From positions 96,792,319 through 96,856,318 of the forward strand of contig OX235264.1 in assembly GCA_944472135.2 (NCBI GenBank): a stretch of 64,000 nucleotides of DNA, written 5' to 3'. Position numbers and translations under genes: made by a program. Under the pieces are notes generated by a model that had not been told where the DNA came from, did not search any database, and saw only the letters and a program-made list of their open reading frames with translations. The stretch comes from Trichobilharzia regenti. Lineage: Eukaryota; Platyhelminthes; Trematoda; Strigeidida; Schistosomatidae. This document shows, in pieces, positions 42,671-54,888 of the stretch (position 1 is the stretch's first letter; every line of letters starts with the position of its first letter).

Positions 42671-43340
42671 ATTTGGTGAATTAACTTCGAACAAGCGCGA
42701 ATGTGGCGTCAGGACAATGACAAAAATCGGAAGTTTATGAAACCAAACTCACTAGTAGGAAAAAGTGACGCACACGTCAGATGTCTTTACGTACCTGATC
42801 ACGAGGATGGTATTGAAATCCACCAAATTACTAAAATGTTGCAGTGTGCATTTAACTCACTTAAAAACTTCGGCAGAAAACAGTGAATGTTATAAGTGAT
42901 CGTAAAACATATTGCAATTTCTGCCCATTTGTGAACACTAATTTTCGCTTGTATCTATGCATTCTATTGACTTTCCTCTATCAAAACAACACACAGAAGT
43001 GCGGGAGGATGCAGGAATTCGATATCAACCATATTCTTTGGTTCCTGCAGCAGTAATAGGTACTGCACAATAGCTGATAGGGAAATTTGAGATCGAGTAC
43101 AAGTTTCCGCCAATCTGCAAAGAAATTTATCGAATGACAGTCGTTGAAATGTACGCGAAGCTTACTCGGTATGCCAAAAATCACTGCATGAACCATGTAT
43201 TTAAGCGTCCTGTCACACAAGCAATCAGCAAATGCTCAAGAACAATATCGAACAATAATTTTCATATAAATTCATCCAACAAGAGCAAAATAAGCAGCGA
43301 AATAGCGTCTACTACGTTTGCTGGACGAAGTCAGCAATAA
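42671..43340 (+). pseudogene. Unidentified coding-like segments, broken
   Basis: Two plus-strand frames look coding: 42686-42886 (NFEQARMWRQDNDKNRKF, then HVRCLYVPDHEDGIEIHQIT) and 42970-43340 (REDAGIRYQPYSLVPAAVIG, TAG stop, then FPPICKEIYRMTVVEMYAKL, then NHVFKRPVTQAIS). Composition and the even amino-acid spread suggest a former or current gene. One in-frame TAG interrupts the second segment, and it is fused at its end to BEL LTR sequence. I do not recognise the family. Confidence 0.3.
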
Positions 43341-43577
43341 ACCGTCAGAAGTAATATTGTGATTTATTATTGTAATATTTGTTCATAGACCTTAGTTAAT
43401 GCTTAATTTTAAAGTTGGCTATATGCTGGTGTTAGAATAAATAATTCTCGAGTTTCCAAACTATGTTTTCGTTTTTGTGTCCGTTATTACTAAGCGTTTC
43501 TGAGAAACTTCAAGTGACAGCGTGAGCCCGAGCGTAGCAAGAGCTGGGCATTAACGGTTTACGAGACGTGGCTGATT
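43328..43577 (+). mobile_element. BEL/Pao LTR fragment, 5'-truncated
   Basis: GAAGTCAGCAATAAACCGTC, ATTATTGTAATATTTGTTCA and GAGCCCGAGCGTAGCAAGAG are nearly identical to the LTR piece at 32347-32580. The first part of the LTR is missing and the right end meets the truncated CR1-like LINE at about 43580. Confidence 0.8.
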
Positions 43578-43688
43578 GCATCTTTTACAGAGTGGTTCTA
43601 ATCTTTATCTGTCTCATCGCTGATGGTATTCCAGACCACTTTCTATACCAAGGGTTCTTGAGGTAAACTGCTTTTGCACTCCCTCTAA

Positions 43689-45303
43689 TCAAAGCTTGTT
43701 ATTTTGTCTGACTCCGCTAAGAATAAACGGGCAGTATTCTGGGATAGGTCGGACACATACTTCGTATAATAAAACCCTAGTTTCACAACAAATGAAATTG
43801 CGTGTTTTGCATCCTATCAGCCTTCGTGTTTTGCGTCTGGCACAATCAGTCTGTTCAGCGAACGTTAGGTTACTAGAGTATCTAATACCGAGATCTACGA
43901 CTGAGTTGAGCTTAGCTAGTTTTCGCCCATTTATTTCAAGAGTTAGATCAAGGTTACTGTTGCCGATACAAATCCAGCCGCATTTGTCAATGTTAAAATT
44001 TAGACAGGATTCAGCACACCATGTTGCGAGACTACTTAGTTCAAAATGTATTTTAGTAACCATATCGCTTAACTCATGAGTATAGCAGGAGTAGACGACT
44101 TTGAGGTCGTCAGCATATAGGAATGGTTTGCCTAAGGTGAAGCACTTGCAAATGCTGTTAATGTAGACTGTGAATAAAAGTGGACCTAGGACAGTACCCT
44201 GCACAACCCCGCTTGAGATCTGCCTAGGATGAGACAATATAGATCCAACTTTGGTTATTTGTACCCTGTTGCTAAGAAGTGATTTTAACCAGTTCAGTAA
44301 TGGGTTGCGAATTCCACAAGAGTACAGCTTCTCAAACAGAATACTGTGAGATACCATGTCAAATGCCCTAGATATATCGAAGTAGAGAACAATGACTAGC
44401 TTACGTGCTTCACGACTACTAGTGATGCAGTTGAAAAAGTCGAAGTGGCAAGTAACGCAGGATCCATTTTTGAGAAATCCGTGTCGAGACCTTGTAACAA
44501 GATCTTCCCTAAGTAGATAGCCTGACAATTGATCTTTTACATCTTTCTCCATGATTCGTGAGATAACTGGGGTTATATTTATGGGTCTGTAATTACGGAC
44601 GTTTGCCTTATCACCATATTTGTAATGTGGAATTATGAAGCTAGTTTTCCACTGACCAGGATAAGTACCAGTGTCCATAGATATTGAGAAGAATTTAAGA
44701 AGTAACAGGGGCATATCACACCCACTGTTTTTGAAAATTATCGAAGCAAGGCCGTCCGGTCCCGTACTAGTGGAAGGTTTAAGGCTTTTAATTGCTTGTA
44801 CTATTAATTGATTGGTGAACACAGTGCTTTCAAGGGAAGAGCTAGTAAGGGGGGCGGTTTCACCAGGCATATTTGTTTCTAAACTAAAGCTTGCAAACCA
44901 ATCACTGAGAAGTTCACAGATAGTGGCAGGCTCAATGTAGATTACTTTGTCGTGAAGTAAGTAGGGGATTTCCCTCGCCGACTGCATTCGTTTTTTAAGA
45001 AGTGCTGTTAAGTTATAAACTTTGGAGGTACTTTGAAGTGCCGTTAACTCTTCACCGAGGTCCTTTTGAGAGCGTAGGCGCTCGAAAGATTCAAGGAACT
45101 CGTGGATTAAGAGCTGTAGTGATATGTACTTAGTGGAATAGTACTGTTTCTTCAGCTTCCTCAACTTATTGCAGTGTGCCCTTGGAATATATTCAGCTCG
45201 GTGTCTACTTAATTTCACTATTTCCTTTGGAGCAACTGTATCTAGACAAAGGGTAACATTCCTGTAAAACAGGGTTACTACGGCCTCCAGGGAGTCAGTG
45301 GTA
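43689..45303 (-). pseudogene. CR1-like LINE ORF2, RT part
   Basis: Open from FTTDSLEAVVTLFYRN (45303) through the RT blocks LKPSTSTGPDGLASIIFK, YRPINITPVISRIMEKDV, HGFLKNGSCVTC, LYFDISRAFDMVSHS, SGVVQGTVLGPLLFTVYIN and FLYADDLKVVYS (YADD) to a stop at 43689. Catalytic residues are intact but the domain is cut off from its endonuclease by the insertion at 45305-46307. Confidence 0.87.
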
Positions 45304-45304
45304 A

Positions 45305-46307
45305 AATAATAATAATGTATATTCTCATATAAACATATAAATTTACATGAAAATGCATGCCATTTTTACAGGCACGATCAAGTGTGATATAATATCACAT
45401 CGTACATTGTCTACAAGTTAATAATGTTTCAACAGCTAAATATTTGATATATATATAAATACACTCATTGTCTGAACTAGACTGTATAGTTATTGAATTG
45501 TACAATTGTCCTCCAGGTTGAGCGGGAAAATCGACTTCGTTTCGTTTTCATCCCGTGGTTGTCGGCATACGATCACCAACCAATATTGAGGTAAGTACAA
45601 CGTTTACAAGGGATTGAAAGCTGTTTTTAGAAAAGTAAATGTGCTAAGGTGAATCAATAAAGTGTAATGAAATGGGTAAGTGCAAGTATCACCAATAAAT
45701 GCTTTATTAGAGGAAACTCCCTAGGCTGACAACGTTCATTTGCAATGTATAATGCTTTCTGTACAGTTTGCACTATCATGATGTCCACTTTTGGTTTTAA
45801 TACATTTACCCTCAGTTGTGCCAGTTGTTTTTGTTTTATACCTTTTTGTGCATTCAGTGCACAACCGAACCCTACAGAGAATAGGAATAGAATAAGTCGA
45901 ATCAAATTCATAAAAGGCTATAAAATATTAGGTTTAATGGGATATAATGAGGATCAAGTAAAGACGTTATTGGAAAATGAATGAGATAAGACATTGTGAA
46001 GTGGCATTTAAAGATCCGACAATGGACAGCAAGTTAGTTTATAAGATGCCCCATAAATCTGTGCAGATCCCGCGTGGTCACGTCTCAACAATAGGCTGAG
46101 CGAATGGTATATATTTAAAGGTAGAAGCATGATCTGTCAAGGCGTTCATTATTATCTTTTTCAAGATAAAGATCTAAGCCCTCATAAAAATCAGAAATAT
46201 CTCGAGCCTTCAAATTGCGTATTGCTGTTCCTGCAGAATGGGGCGATTCACCTTAGTGACCGCCACCATATCTACTGATCAGCTAGCACCACCCTCCATC
46301 CTTTATA
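45305..46307 (-). mobile_element. LINE 3'-end insertion between EN and RT
   Basis: About 1.0 kb lying exactly between DDY and FTTD of ORF2, residues that are adjacent in the intact relative (DEYFTTDD). It ends in an ATTATTATT tail on the minus strand and shares AAATGCATGCCATTTTTACA, GGCACGATCA and CTGATCAGC/CCACCCTCC with the copy at 52340-53455. It is therefore a 5'-truncated LINE copy made only of 3' UTR. No conserved protein is encoded. Confidence 0.75.
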
Positions 46308-47225
46308 GTCATCCCATTGACAGAGTCGAATAGGTTCTTGGACTAATGCCCAGTCTGTATATTTGTAACCACGACATATCATACTTACTGAATCTTGTTT
46401 GTTTCCTGTATTTAGTGGTGAGAAAGGCAGAGAGCAGAGTACCATTCTATGGTCACTACTGGAAAATCGATTACCAACATAGGTGGATACTGGGATTGTG
46501 TCATGACAAAAAACAAGGTCCAACATGTTGTCACCACGAGTAGGTGTCTGGACGTGTTGTTGCCATCCATAACAGTCGATAGTGGCAAGTAATTCGTCGA
46601 AGCGTTGGGGGCCGGAACTAGTTAGCCAATTGACTTCTGGAAGATTGAAGTCCCCTGCAATTATTTTGTAATTAGCACTAAACGAGGATGCGTGTGCAAA
46701 CGATTTAGCTAATAACGCATCAGTTTCTTTTGTTGAGCTTGGTGCTCGATAAACACAGCCTATGAGAAGTTTGTACTTATCTCCATGTAAGACAACCCAG
46801 AGTGAGTCAGGTACATTATTCATTGTTTCATCTTCCACCTTACTGACTACAAATGAGCTATGTATATATATGAGACATCCTCCACCACGCTTGCAATCTC
46901 TGTTTGCACGGTGTACAGTGTACTCATCGATACCTATGTGCACATCAAGTACAGAGGATGAGCACCATGATTCAGTAATCAGAGCTACAGTAGGCTTGGC
47001 GATTAATAGTAATGTCCTTAGTTCAGATATCTTATTGATTAAGGAACGTGCATTAATTGGCAATATCGTGAATAAGTCACGGGATACTACAAACTGGGTT
47101 AGAATGTCACCATAACCCAAATGTATTTGTGCGTCAGCACCGCAAGAGTTTATGAATGAAAGTGGGGTCGGACTGGGTGTCCGTAAATCGGGGTTGGAGT
47201 GCAATGAGGTGGTCCTAGTTGCCAA
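46308..47225 (-). pseudogene. CR1-like LINE ORF2, endonuclease part
   Basis: APE-type endonuclease with FTILPINARSLINKISEL, VALITESWCSSS, GGGCLIYIHSS, LLIGCVYRAPSS, KIIAGDFNLPEVNWL, MLDLVFCHD and SSSDHRMVLCSL. Every key Asn, Glu, Asp and His is present. The reading frame is interrupted after CQWDDY by the insertion at 45305-46307 and continues there into chance codons. The upstream end is lost toward the other insertion. Confidence 0.87.
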
Positions 47226-47749
47226 GGGTCGTACCAGTGATTCGGGGCACCTGGAAAATTTACCATGTGTTCCTGGTTATAAGGGTGTGAGGATATCTGC
47301 TATAACCAGGTGTTATCGCGCAATTTCATCGGTTACCGCGTTCAGGGTTACAGGCGTTATAATCGCCTATTTTTTTGGAAATAGATTATATTTGACTAGT
47401 TTTAGACTTCTGTAGCCAGACGGCAGTATTTTGCTGTATTTTGTTCGTAGTAGAGCGTAAAATTTTATATTATAGCTCGGACGGATTATCAATAAAGAAG
47501 TCATCCTTTTTTTAGAAAGTTCGCATAGAAAGACTATTATTTGCATTATAGTGCGTTGAGGGTTTGTTTTTTGCGAGTTGTTTCAGATCTTAAGGTTATA
47601 AATATACTACAGGCAATGGCAGAGAACTTAATGTCCGAGTACTTAAAATGAGTATCAGCTTTCTGTTGATTAGTAGCTAGGAGCTGTGTCATACAACTAC
47701 TACACCTGTTACATAGGTTATATCAGTCTTAATAATTATTTTGTTTTAG

Positions 47750-47859
47750 ATCACTAAGACATTCTGAGACCCTTAATGACTTAATTGTGGCTATGAAAGA
47801 TATGGAAGATGCACTTATGGCTCATATATTCAAAGCAGTTATTACTAAACAAGTGACCT
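47750..47859 (+). CDS. Candidate exon of an unidentified gene
   Basis: Good acceptor TTTTGTTTTAG (47739-47749), then an open phase-1 exon: SLRHSETLNDLIVAMKDMED, followed by ALMAHIFKAVITKQ. Possible donors are GTGACC at 47853 and GTAAGC at 47860. The amphipathic, Met/Asp/Glu-rich content looks coding. I do not recognise the family and no confident upstream exon was found. Confidence 0.4.
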
Positions 47860-48614
47860 GTAAGCATTTTGTGATGTTCTGGTTACAATGCTTGAGTGTA
47901 TGGGGTTATTGCCTGCTTCTGTGAGTTAAGGGATATTTGGTGAAAATCATGATACAATGAAGGTTCCTATAAAGTCACTATGAATACTGCAAACTGCTGA
48001 TAAGAAAATGCATCAAAGGAAAAAATGCCGAACAGCTAGAAAATACTACCTCAGTTTCGATGATTATTGGCTATTGCATTTGTAAATCATCCTTCAAAAG
48101 CTCAGATTGATGGCAAACCATCCATGGTACCCCACAGGCCCTACAGAAATTTGTGAGAGATCTTACATGTCAGGTTGCCTTAGGAATTGTAAGGTTGCAG
48201 ATATTTCAATTTACCTGTCACTGAAATATCACTTATCTACTTCACGATGGTCTTTTCATTTGTGCACTATTACACTACATTTTATCTTAACTGGATATGC
48301 CTTTATTAAAGCTGAGACTTACTCTTTGTGCCTATTAGTTGCTTGCTTACAGTCTAGTTGCCTTTATTAGAAACACAACAGCACCAGTGTTTGAACAAAG
48401 CTGTATTTTCATGGAAAACGTCATATTTTCTATGCTTACACCGATATGGTTTGCATTAAACATTGCAAATGTATACCAACATTCCAGGGACATAGCACTT
48501 AACCAAATGTACAGTGCTCATTGTTAAGGGTTTACAATCTAACTCTTATCATAACCTGTTCTAATTATTATTATTTGCTTGCTGCTATCCTTTAGAAGAT
48601 GAACAATATGTGTG

Positions 48615-48847
48615 ACAGTAAAAACCACAGAAGAATGCTGTCATGAACGAAGAATGAGAAAGGAGAATGAACCATTTTCAGCAAAGGTAGGCAAATACAA
48701 AGCGTTCAACTTTAATATTACTCCTTTCTTGCTTCAGCGATTTAAAAAAACACTTTGTTTACTTATTTGCAGATATCCGGTAACGTCAGTCAACCCGGTC
48801 ACAGCGATTCGACATTGCCCCAATTATTACGACAAACAACTGCGTAA
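48615..48847 (+). CDS. Two candidate terminal exons of an unidentified gene
   Basis: First segment, about 48619-48686: TTEECCHERRMRKENEPFSA followed by K and donor GTAGGC. Second segment, 48773-48847: acceptor TTATTTGCAG, then ISGNVSQPGHSDSTLPQLLR, QTTA and a TAA stop. Phases agree (0/0) and the second exon is more GC-rich than its surroundings. The acceptor of the first is weak. They could belong to the same gene as the exon at 47750. Confidence 0.32.
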
Positions 48848-49660
48848 AGACATTTGCTTGTTATTATTTTTCATTAAATATATTTAACATCATGCTTACC
48901 AGACCTTTCTTGTTCTCTCTGAGTGTACCCATGTTTGTCATGATGACTAGATGCAGGCATCACTTATCAATGAGACCTGACGAAGTAATTGGTGGCATGT
49001 TTTAGTGTAATGTAAATCTGATTATGATTGCTACAACTCAACCTATTCAATTATTCGTCTCGTGTACACTTCACCTTACACTGTAAGTTAACACCCATAA
49101 TCATATGAATCGACATCACACTTTAAGTGAAATATTGGTAATGAACTGCTTTTGAATACACTTTACCTTATAAGAAATCGACTCAATTGCAGTGCCTAAG
49201 TTCATTTCTTATTTTTCAAATACTGAAGTATTTTTAAACTTGGTCCCTACAGACTTCCCTATGACTAGGAGACGTAATCGCGTAACTTTAAGCAGATTTT
49301 TGGGCTTGACTTAAGTACTTATAATTCACTACTTATATCGATCGATGGTGTTCCTACAGAATTACACCTATATACAGTAACGAGTTCATATCCTAGGGAG
49401 TACCGCTCTAGCATGCCGTATTCCCACCGCATGCAGAACAAATACAACACAAGAATATTAGATAGAAAATTTTATTTTACTGCAACGCAAACAAGTTTAT
49501 TTACATGTATTATCTGAGCACAGTAAAAGATGAAGGTCTTCGTTTGGAAAGTATCTCCCATTATTCGACGGAAACTGTCCAGTGTCCGAAGTGCGTCACT
49601 TTTGAATTCTTCCAAAATTCAAGTAAACAGAACTCTATGCCCACATGCAAATCTATCCGG

Positions 49661-49712
49661 TGTAACAACAGAAGACAAGGCAAGCAACAGATCGTTTTAT
49701 TATGAAAATATC
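49661..49712 (-). mobile_element. Ty3/Gypsy LTR fragment
   Basis: TGTAACAACAGAAGA, then GCAACAGATCGTTTTATTAT, match the outer end of the Gypsy LTR at 61620. Only about 50 bp is recognisable. Confidence 0.5.
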
Positions 49713-50776
49713 ACAAACTGTAAAAAACAATATCTGCATGGTTATACATGAATGAGTGAACTTACCTCCACTTGTTGTATGCAGAATCAATTTCTAAAAC
49801 TGATTATGCAAATGTATCCGATTATAAGTCGTAAAACGCTCATCACTGTCTTTCGGATGCCTTTGTCCGAATGCAGCTACATCTGCTTTCACTGGATTTA
49901 ATGAACTGACTGACCTCATTGAGACCCATCATTCCTGAAAGTGATGCAGACTAAATTCACGTATGTAAATTAAGCATTTACATAATTAACATGCATGAAC
50001 ATATTTGAGTTTAGTATAAGCTAAGTTTAGTCTTCCTAATTTACACTTTTTTTGAAATGTGGAGCACGTTAATGGTGCAGAAAATATCATGAACATTACG
50101 CATAAATAATATTATTAACTGCCAGTAATTGTGCCATCGAATCATACTACAAGATTACATTTGATAATACTTTGTTAGTGGTCTGAGGGACAAAAATACT
50201 AGAGCGAAACATACAAGCTAGATGAAAGTCTCACAAAGCTGTTCTACTAAAATACAATGTCTCACTCGTGGATTTCCTATACGCGTGTGAACGTATCCAC
50301 ATACTGGTATGCGGGAAAGTTCGTCACTGTTAGCAATATATGAAGTTCACGCCTTTTGAAAGTCTTCTAATGCTTTTGTAGCTTCTTACATATGTGCTGC
50401 TTGCGCTCGCACTGATTACTTGTGATGAAATTCTAGAAAAAAGGCTCGTTAACGAAGCACATTATTGCAACAGCTTGTGACAGCTAAGTCGCAAGAAACA
50501 CAGGATACCAGACTATGTGAGTGAGAAATCACGAAGTAGGAAATACTGTACCTATAAACACAACTCAAGAAATGCATTGGCACCCACGGGATGGTAGTCA
50601 CTGATAGGAACCATAATGCCTGACCAGTTTCCAGGGAGTTTATAGCGAAAAGAGAAGTGTATCTGTGTAAAAAACAGTGAAACAGTGTTAAAATAGTCAA
50701 AAATTACATCCATCTTTGTCAAATTTGCTTGCAAACGGCGCATAACACAACCACACAAAACCTCACACGATACGAC

Positions 50777-52093
50777 CTACAAAGGACAAATCAAATATCC
50801 AATTGACCGCCACCGTTCTAGCCAATGAAAGACGAAAAAACCTGAGTCGCGGAAAATATAACACGTCATAACGTATATCCTCACCCAATTCGTCATACTG
50901 GTACACACCTTCGTGTTGTTTTTATAACTTAAAGGGAATTGTGAAGGAAGGTGCTTTGGCTGCAAGACTTTGGGAGTCTTGGAGCCTGACTTTCTATAAG
51001 GTGAAGCATGCTTAAAACCTCCAAATATACTTGTGTTTCGAGAGAAGTTTTTCGTAACAAGTGATGGTTTGTTGACATTCTTACTCTCAGCAGGCTTATT
51101 GAATACAAAGTATTCTTCCCCATCATTAGTCTCAACCCTGCGAAATTTGTTCATCGTGGTGAGGTTACTACGTTTGGGGGGAAGTTTCTTAGAATAACTT
51201 GCAGAAGTTCTAGCTATTTTAACATCTTTTGATGATGCTTTATTTACAGGGGTACTGGTATCTAAATCAGTTTTTAGTTCCATTGGCAAGCGTGGTTGTT
51301 GTGTAGTTTGCTGAATGCTAGTTTCAGCACTAGGTATCTGTTGCTGTGCACGATCCCTTTTTGAAAAATCTAAGTTAGAGGAGGTGACCAGCCTATTACT
51401 ACGCATTATTTTACGCTGACACGGTGTTTTATCCTGAGCTATGGTTATAGACTTATAGCTGCTATTCAGTCTTAAGTGAACCTGACATTTAGTAAACTTA
51501 CTAGCATCAAGGGAATTACTGAGTTTCAAAATGATGGGGCAATTAGCCTGGTTGGACTTTTTACGAAGTCTTTTGCGTTCACATGGAACACTAGCCATGC
51601 CGCAACAAATCAGGATTTTGTGTCTTACAGTTTTCAGGGGCAGAGAATCTGGGACGTTGTAAACTATGGCTTGGTGAGGAGAGGTTATACGCTTCATCAC
51701 CTCCGTAGCCAAGCAGTCAATCAGATTTTCAGCCCTATTTAGGTTGTCTGGAGATATTTTAGGATGCTTTTTTAACAGACAGACTATTGGGTCTAAATCC
51801 GAAAGCTTGTTTTGAGTTAAATCCAGTAAAGACTTAACCTGGCCAATATCAGAACGGCTCTCCGTGGCATTTGAGATTGGCAGTGACATACTATCAAACT
51901 GACCTAATTTTTCCTGAAGTTCACTTACTTGCCTCTGGATATCTTTCAAAAGGAGGTTTAATTTACGGAACTCAGAGTTCTCTAACAGAACATCTTTCAC
52001 CTGTATCACAGAAGTAAGATCTGCACTCAAACCATTTTGAGAGCTAGTAGTTGATACTGTATTACCGGATGGTAATAACCGAATTTGAGCCAC
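50777..52093 (-). pseudogene. CR1-like LINE ORF1, 3' end displaced
   Basis: 438 codons. It has a coiled-coil-like part at about 30-110 (FRKLNLLLKDIQRQVSELQE), then the RRM-like block HQAIVYNVPDSLPLKTVRHK and CPIILKLSNSLDASKF, parallel to the intact ORF1 at 28705-30288. The last 45 or so residues (after FPLSYK) do not look like ORF1 and probably come from the sequence that separates it from ORF2. Diverged from the intact copy, so the two LINEs are distinct subfamilies or of different age. Confidence 0.75.
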
Positions 52094-52339
52094 TATCTAA
52101 AACAACTGTGTTTCTACGGACACGTTTTTTTAGAGATTTGGACCATGATTTCAAGGATTATATGACAATAAGCAGTAAATAAATTTCAGAGCAAACACGT
52201 GCAAAAATTTCACCAATTTCGAACGCATGCCCCACATATTGGATAGTGTGTCATCTTCAGTCCCACCCTCCACCTCACCTATTTTTCTGGGATCAGGACC
52301 GGCAAGAAAAACAGTGAACTACTAGGCTGGGTAAGTTTG

Positions 52340-53455
52340 GGTTTGAAAATAATAAGATATATTTATGTATACTTTTCTTGCCCTGTTTACCATCTACATC
52401 CACTTTTAACAGTAATTAATCATAAAAATTTATATCTCGTATGAACTAATGTTCATTAGAAATGCATGCCATTTTTACAGGCACGATCAGTTATGTTGTA
52501 AATTACAATCCTGAGATATCATAAATTAACGCTTTTTCCAAAGTTTTAATCGTTCAACTATTGTACAAGTAATCGGAACAGGCTATTATAAATGTTTAAC
52601 TGTAAATCCTTCACTAAGGTCACCATCGTAGTTGAGAGGCAACCCAAACTTCCTTCCGTTTTCTGCTCATAGTTATGGTCAACTAGTGAATGGCGTATAT
52701 TTAGGCAATTGCTATTCCCCCACATGGTTATTAACTATTTCAGGGAGAGAAGAACTTGTTGGTATGCTGCAAACTGGTTTGAAACAAAGTTATCAATTAT
52801 ACATCATCGGAAGTGCACTTACAAATCACATACAAGTAGGAGAATGAGAGTCCCTGGAATGATAGTATATATTTGCAATCTTCAGTGCTAATCACATTGG
52901 TCTAAGCACGGAAACTATGACGTGTTCCACGAAAATGTAGCTGTGTTCAAACATTGGTGTTGTTGTGTTTTTCATGAAACAACTAGAATTTAAGCAAGCC
53001 AAAAATACGAACAATGAGTGAGTTTCAGTTTTTTAAGGGCGTATGTGGCTAAGAATAAACAGAATATAATAGTGCTTGAATAAAAAATTAATTTGAGGCA
53101 GATATGTGGTATGGCAGGGAGAGGTGAACTTAAAGATCTGGAAGATTAGAATACTCAGGAAAAGCCGACCTGTTAGATGTGTCACGAATTTTAGTAGGTC
53201 CCATGGGGTAGCATCATGGCAAGAGGCTGAAGAAGCTTGAGGGTGGTAGGGGCGAAAGAATTTTTTATGATTTAGATCTGTACAACCCTTGTTTTTTATA
53301 TTTTTGTTAAGGGTCCGGACTAATGATCAATTCTCGAGCTGTCAAAAATGCATGTTGCTCTCCTACGTGTTGGAGCGATTCACATTTGTGATCACTACTA
53401 TATCTAATGATCAGCATGTGCCACCCTCCCTCCTTTTAGAACTGGTTGAGCCCCT
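52340..53455 (-). mobile_element. LINE 3'-end copy
   Basis: Shares with 45305-46307 the blocks AAATGCATGCCATTTTTACA and GGCACGATCA near the tail, and GGAGCGATTCACxTTxGTGA, TATCTAATGATCAGC and CCACCCTCCCTCCTTTTA at the far end, in the same order. No ORF. It lies just upstream (minus strand) of ORF1 of the second CR1-like LINE. Confidence 0.65.
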
Positions 53456-53619
53456 CCCTGACTCTCATGGACGTCCTAACATTTTCATACGTGTAGGCCA
53501 TCATATGACCCATTTTAATCTTTTACACATAATCTGAACATAAATCGAGAATAGGGTTCGATGCAACGTACAAAAAATTCACGTGGGAGAGTTTGATTTT
53601 GGCCGCATATTCTTCAAAG

Positions 53620-53967
53620 TATTTCTCAGTGTCCAGGTCTAACTGCGCTGGACTTCACATAGTGCTTGGAAGACTTTCAGGAACTATGCTCAGTAACCGA
53701 CGCAAAGAACCAAAACAAATTGGTGACTCAAGAACCGTTTATTCTTGCACCAATACGGAGCCAAGCATTAGGTTATTGTACACAGAGTCAAGAATAAATG
53801 TCATAACAGTAAATCACAATAATACTTCTGATAGTTTTTATCTGTCTTCCAAGGAACAGCTGACGATGAGACGATGACTGCCGTATTAATGACTCCTACG
53901 AAAGATATGGAGTTGGGTTTGAGCGAACAACCATGAATTGATCGTTCAATCTTCAACTACATTGACG
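53620..53967 (-). mobile_element. BEL/Pao LTR, diverged
   Basis: On the minus strand: CGTCAATGTAGTTGAAGATT, ATCAATTCATGGTTGTTCGC, AGAAGTATTATTGTGATTTA, GCGTCGGTTACTGAGC. It is diverged from the pair at 54889/56459, especially in its last third. No internal gag is attached on either side. Confidence 0.7.
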
Positions 53968-54888
53968 TTATTTCTGATCCGTCCAACATATACTTGTGTT
54001 TCCTCTCAATGCGAAGGCAATATTCCTATATCTCTTAGTGCCTTCCATTGAATGATTGTTCTCACAAACTAAAATTAAAAAGAATAGCAGGCATGTGTGG
54101 TCACTACAGACCATATAAGGCTTATTAATTCCTGCGAAACTGGTGTTGACCTTCACTGCTTCGCCATCTGAAGCAGTGCTCCTCATTAAGGTATCTGGTG
54201 GAGCAATCACGCCCGTTTTCGTAAGAATGGACGGTGAATTCCGGATAACCATTCGTCAAAGCAGCCGATCGTCAGAGACAATCCGAAAACATCCTAATTT
54301 TAGCCTAAATCAAACTTATCTACAGAATGTGTTTCAGAACAAAAATCTATAATCCTCAGGCAAACCTCAAAGTTGAACCTTTTCGCCGATAATTGAAGAC
54401 TGGGCTGCCGAATATATTCCACGTTGGGCTGAGTCACCACTTTCAGTCCTCCTTAGTAGTTAGAAGTTACTGTGTACGCTTTTGTTGGACCGATATACAG
54501 AACGACACTGCCAGGATAGTTTGTTTTGCACTCCATTTTCTGCTGGTTGCGATCCGCGTTTGTTACGTCAGTGAGATCACAAACGCTATGCACATAATTG
54601 AGCTCGCCCCCTATGACTTCGAATCGCAGATGGTTTTGTCAATCCACGCCTTAATCCATCTCCACACATGTCTGTTTGCCGTGGCTGCATACGAAACCTA
54701 CAAAAGGGCCACAAAGAGTCACCGAAAGCGAGGGAAATCACTGGGTTTACAGCTGGTGCATATGCGGAAGCTGGGGGTTGAACTCCGAAACACCTGCGTG
54801 TTTGATGAGTATTTTACCTTTGTGCGAGAGGTGCGCATCGTGTTTACTGTACCCGCGTGCATTGATAGTTAGCTTCAACAAGAAGATG
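53968..54888. other. Unassigned sequence between two BEL LTRs
   Basis: A 159-codon plus-strand frame at 54393-54872 has no recognised domain. The stretch lies between a minus-strand and a plus-strand BEL LTR but shows no gag or pol similarity. Confidence 0.35.

Larger units (their letters stand above)
47330..50776. other. Insertion or host sequence between LINE ORF1 and ORF2
   Basis: 3.4 kb that has no counterpart in the intact LINE. No transposase, RT or integrase was recognised. It contains the plus-strand exon-like segments listed separately and a short Gypsy LTR fragment at 49661. It may be host sequence between two independent LINE fragments and not an insertion. Confidence 0.4.
43580..52095 (-). 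mobile_element. Second CR1-like LINE, broken by two insertions
   Basis: Minus-strand order is ORF1 (52093-50777), an insertion (about 50776-47330), endonuclease (47225-46308), an insertion (46307-45305), and RT (45303-43580). The right-hand element at 23913-30470 gives the uninterrupted order. The 3' end of ORF2 and the 3' UTR are missing at the BEL LTR junction. A TGA at about 43687-43689 interrupts the RT C-terminus (KL stop LEGVQKQFTSRTLG). Confidence 0.78.

Noticed and set aside
54393..54872. 159-codon plus-strand frame between BEL LTRs
   Set aside because: Could be an element ORF by position, but no gag, pol or envelope signature was seen; kept only as unassigned sequence.
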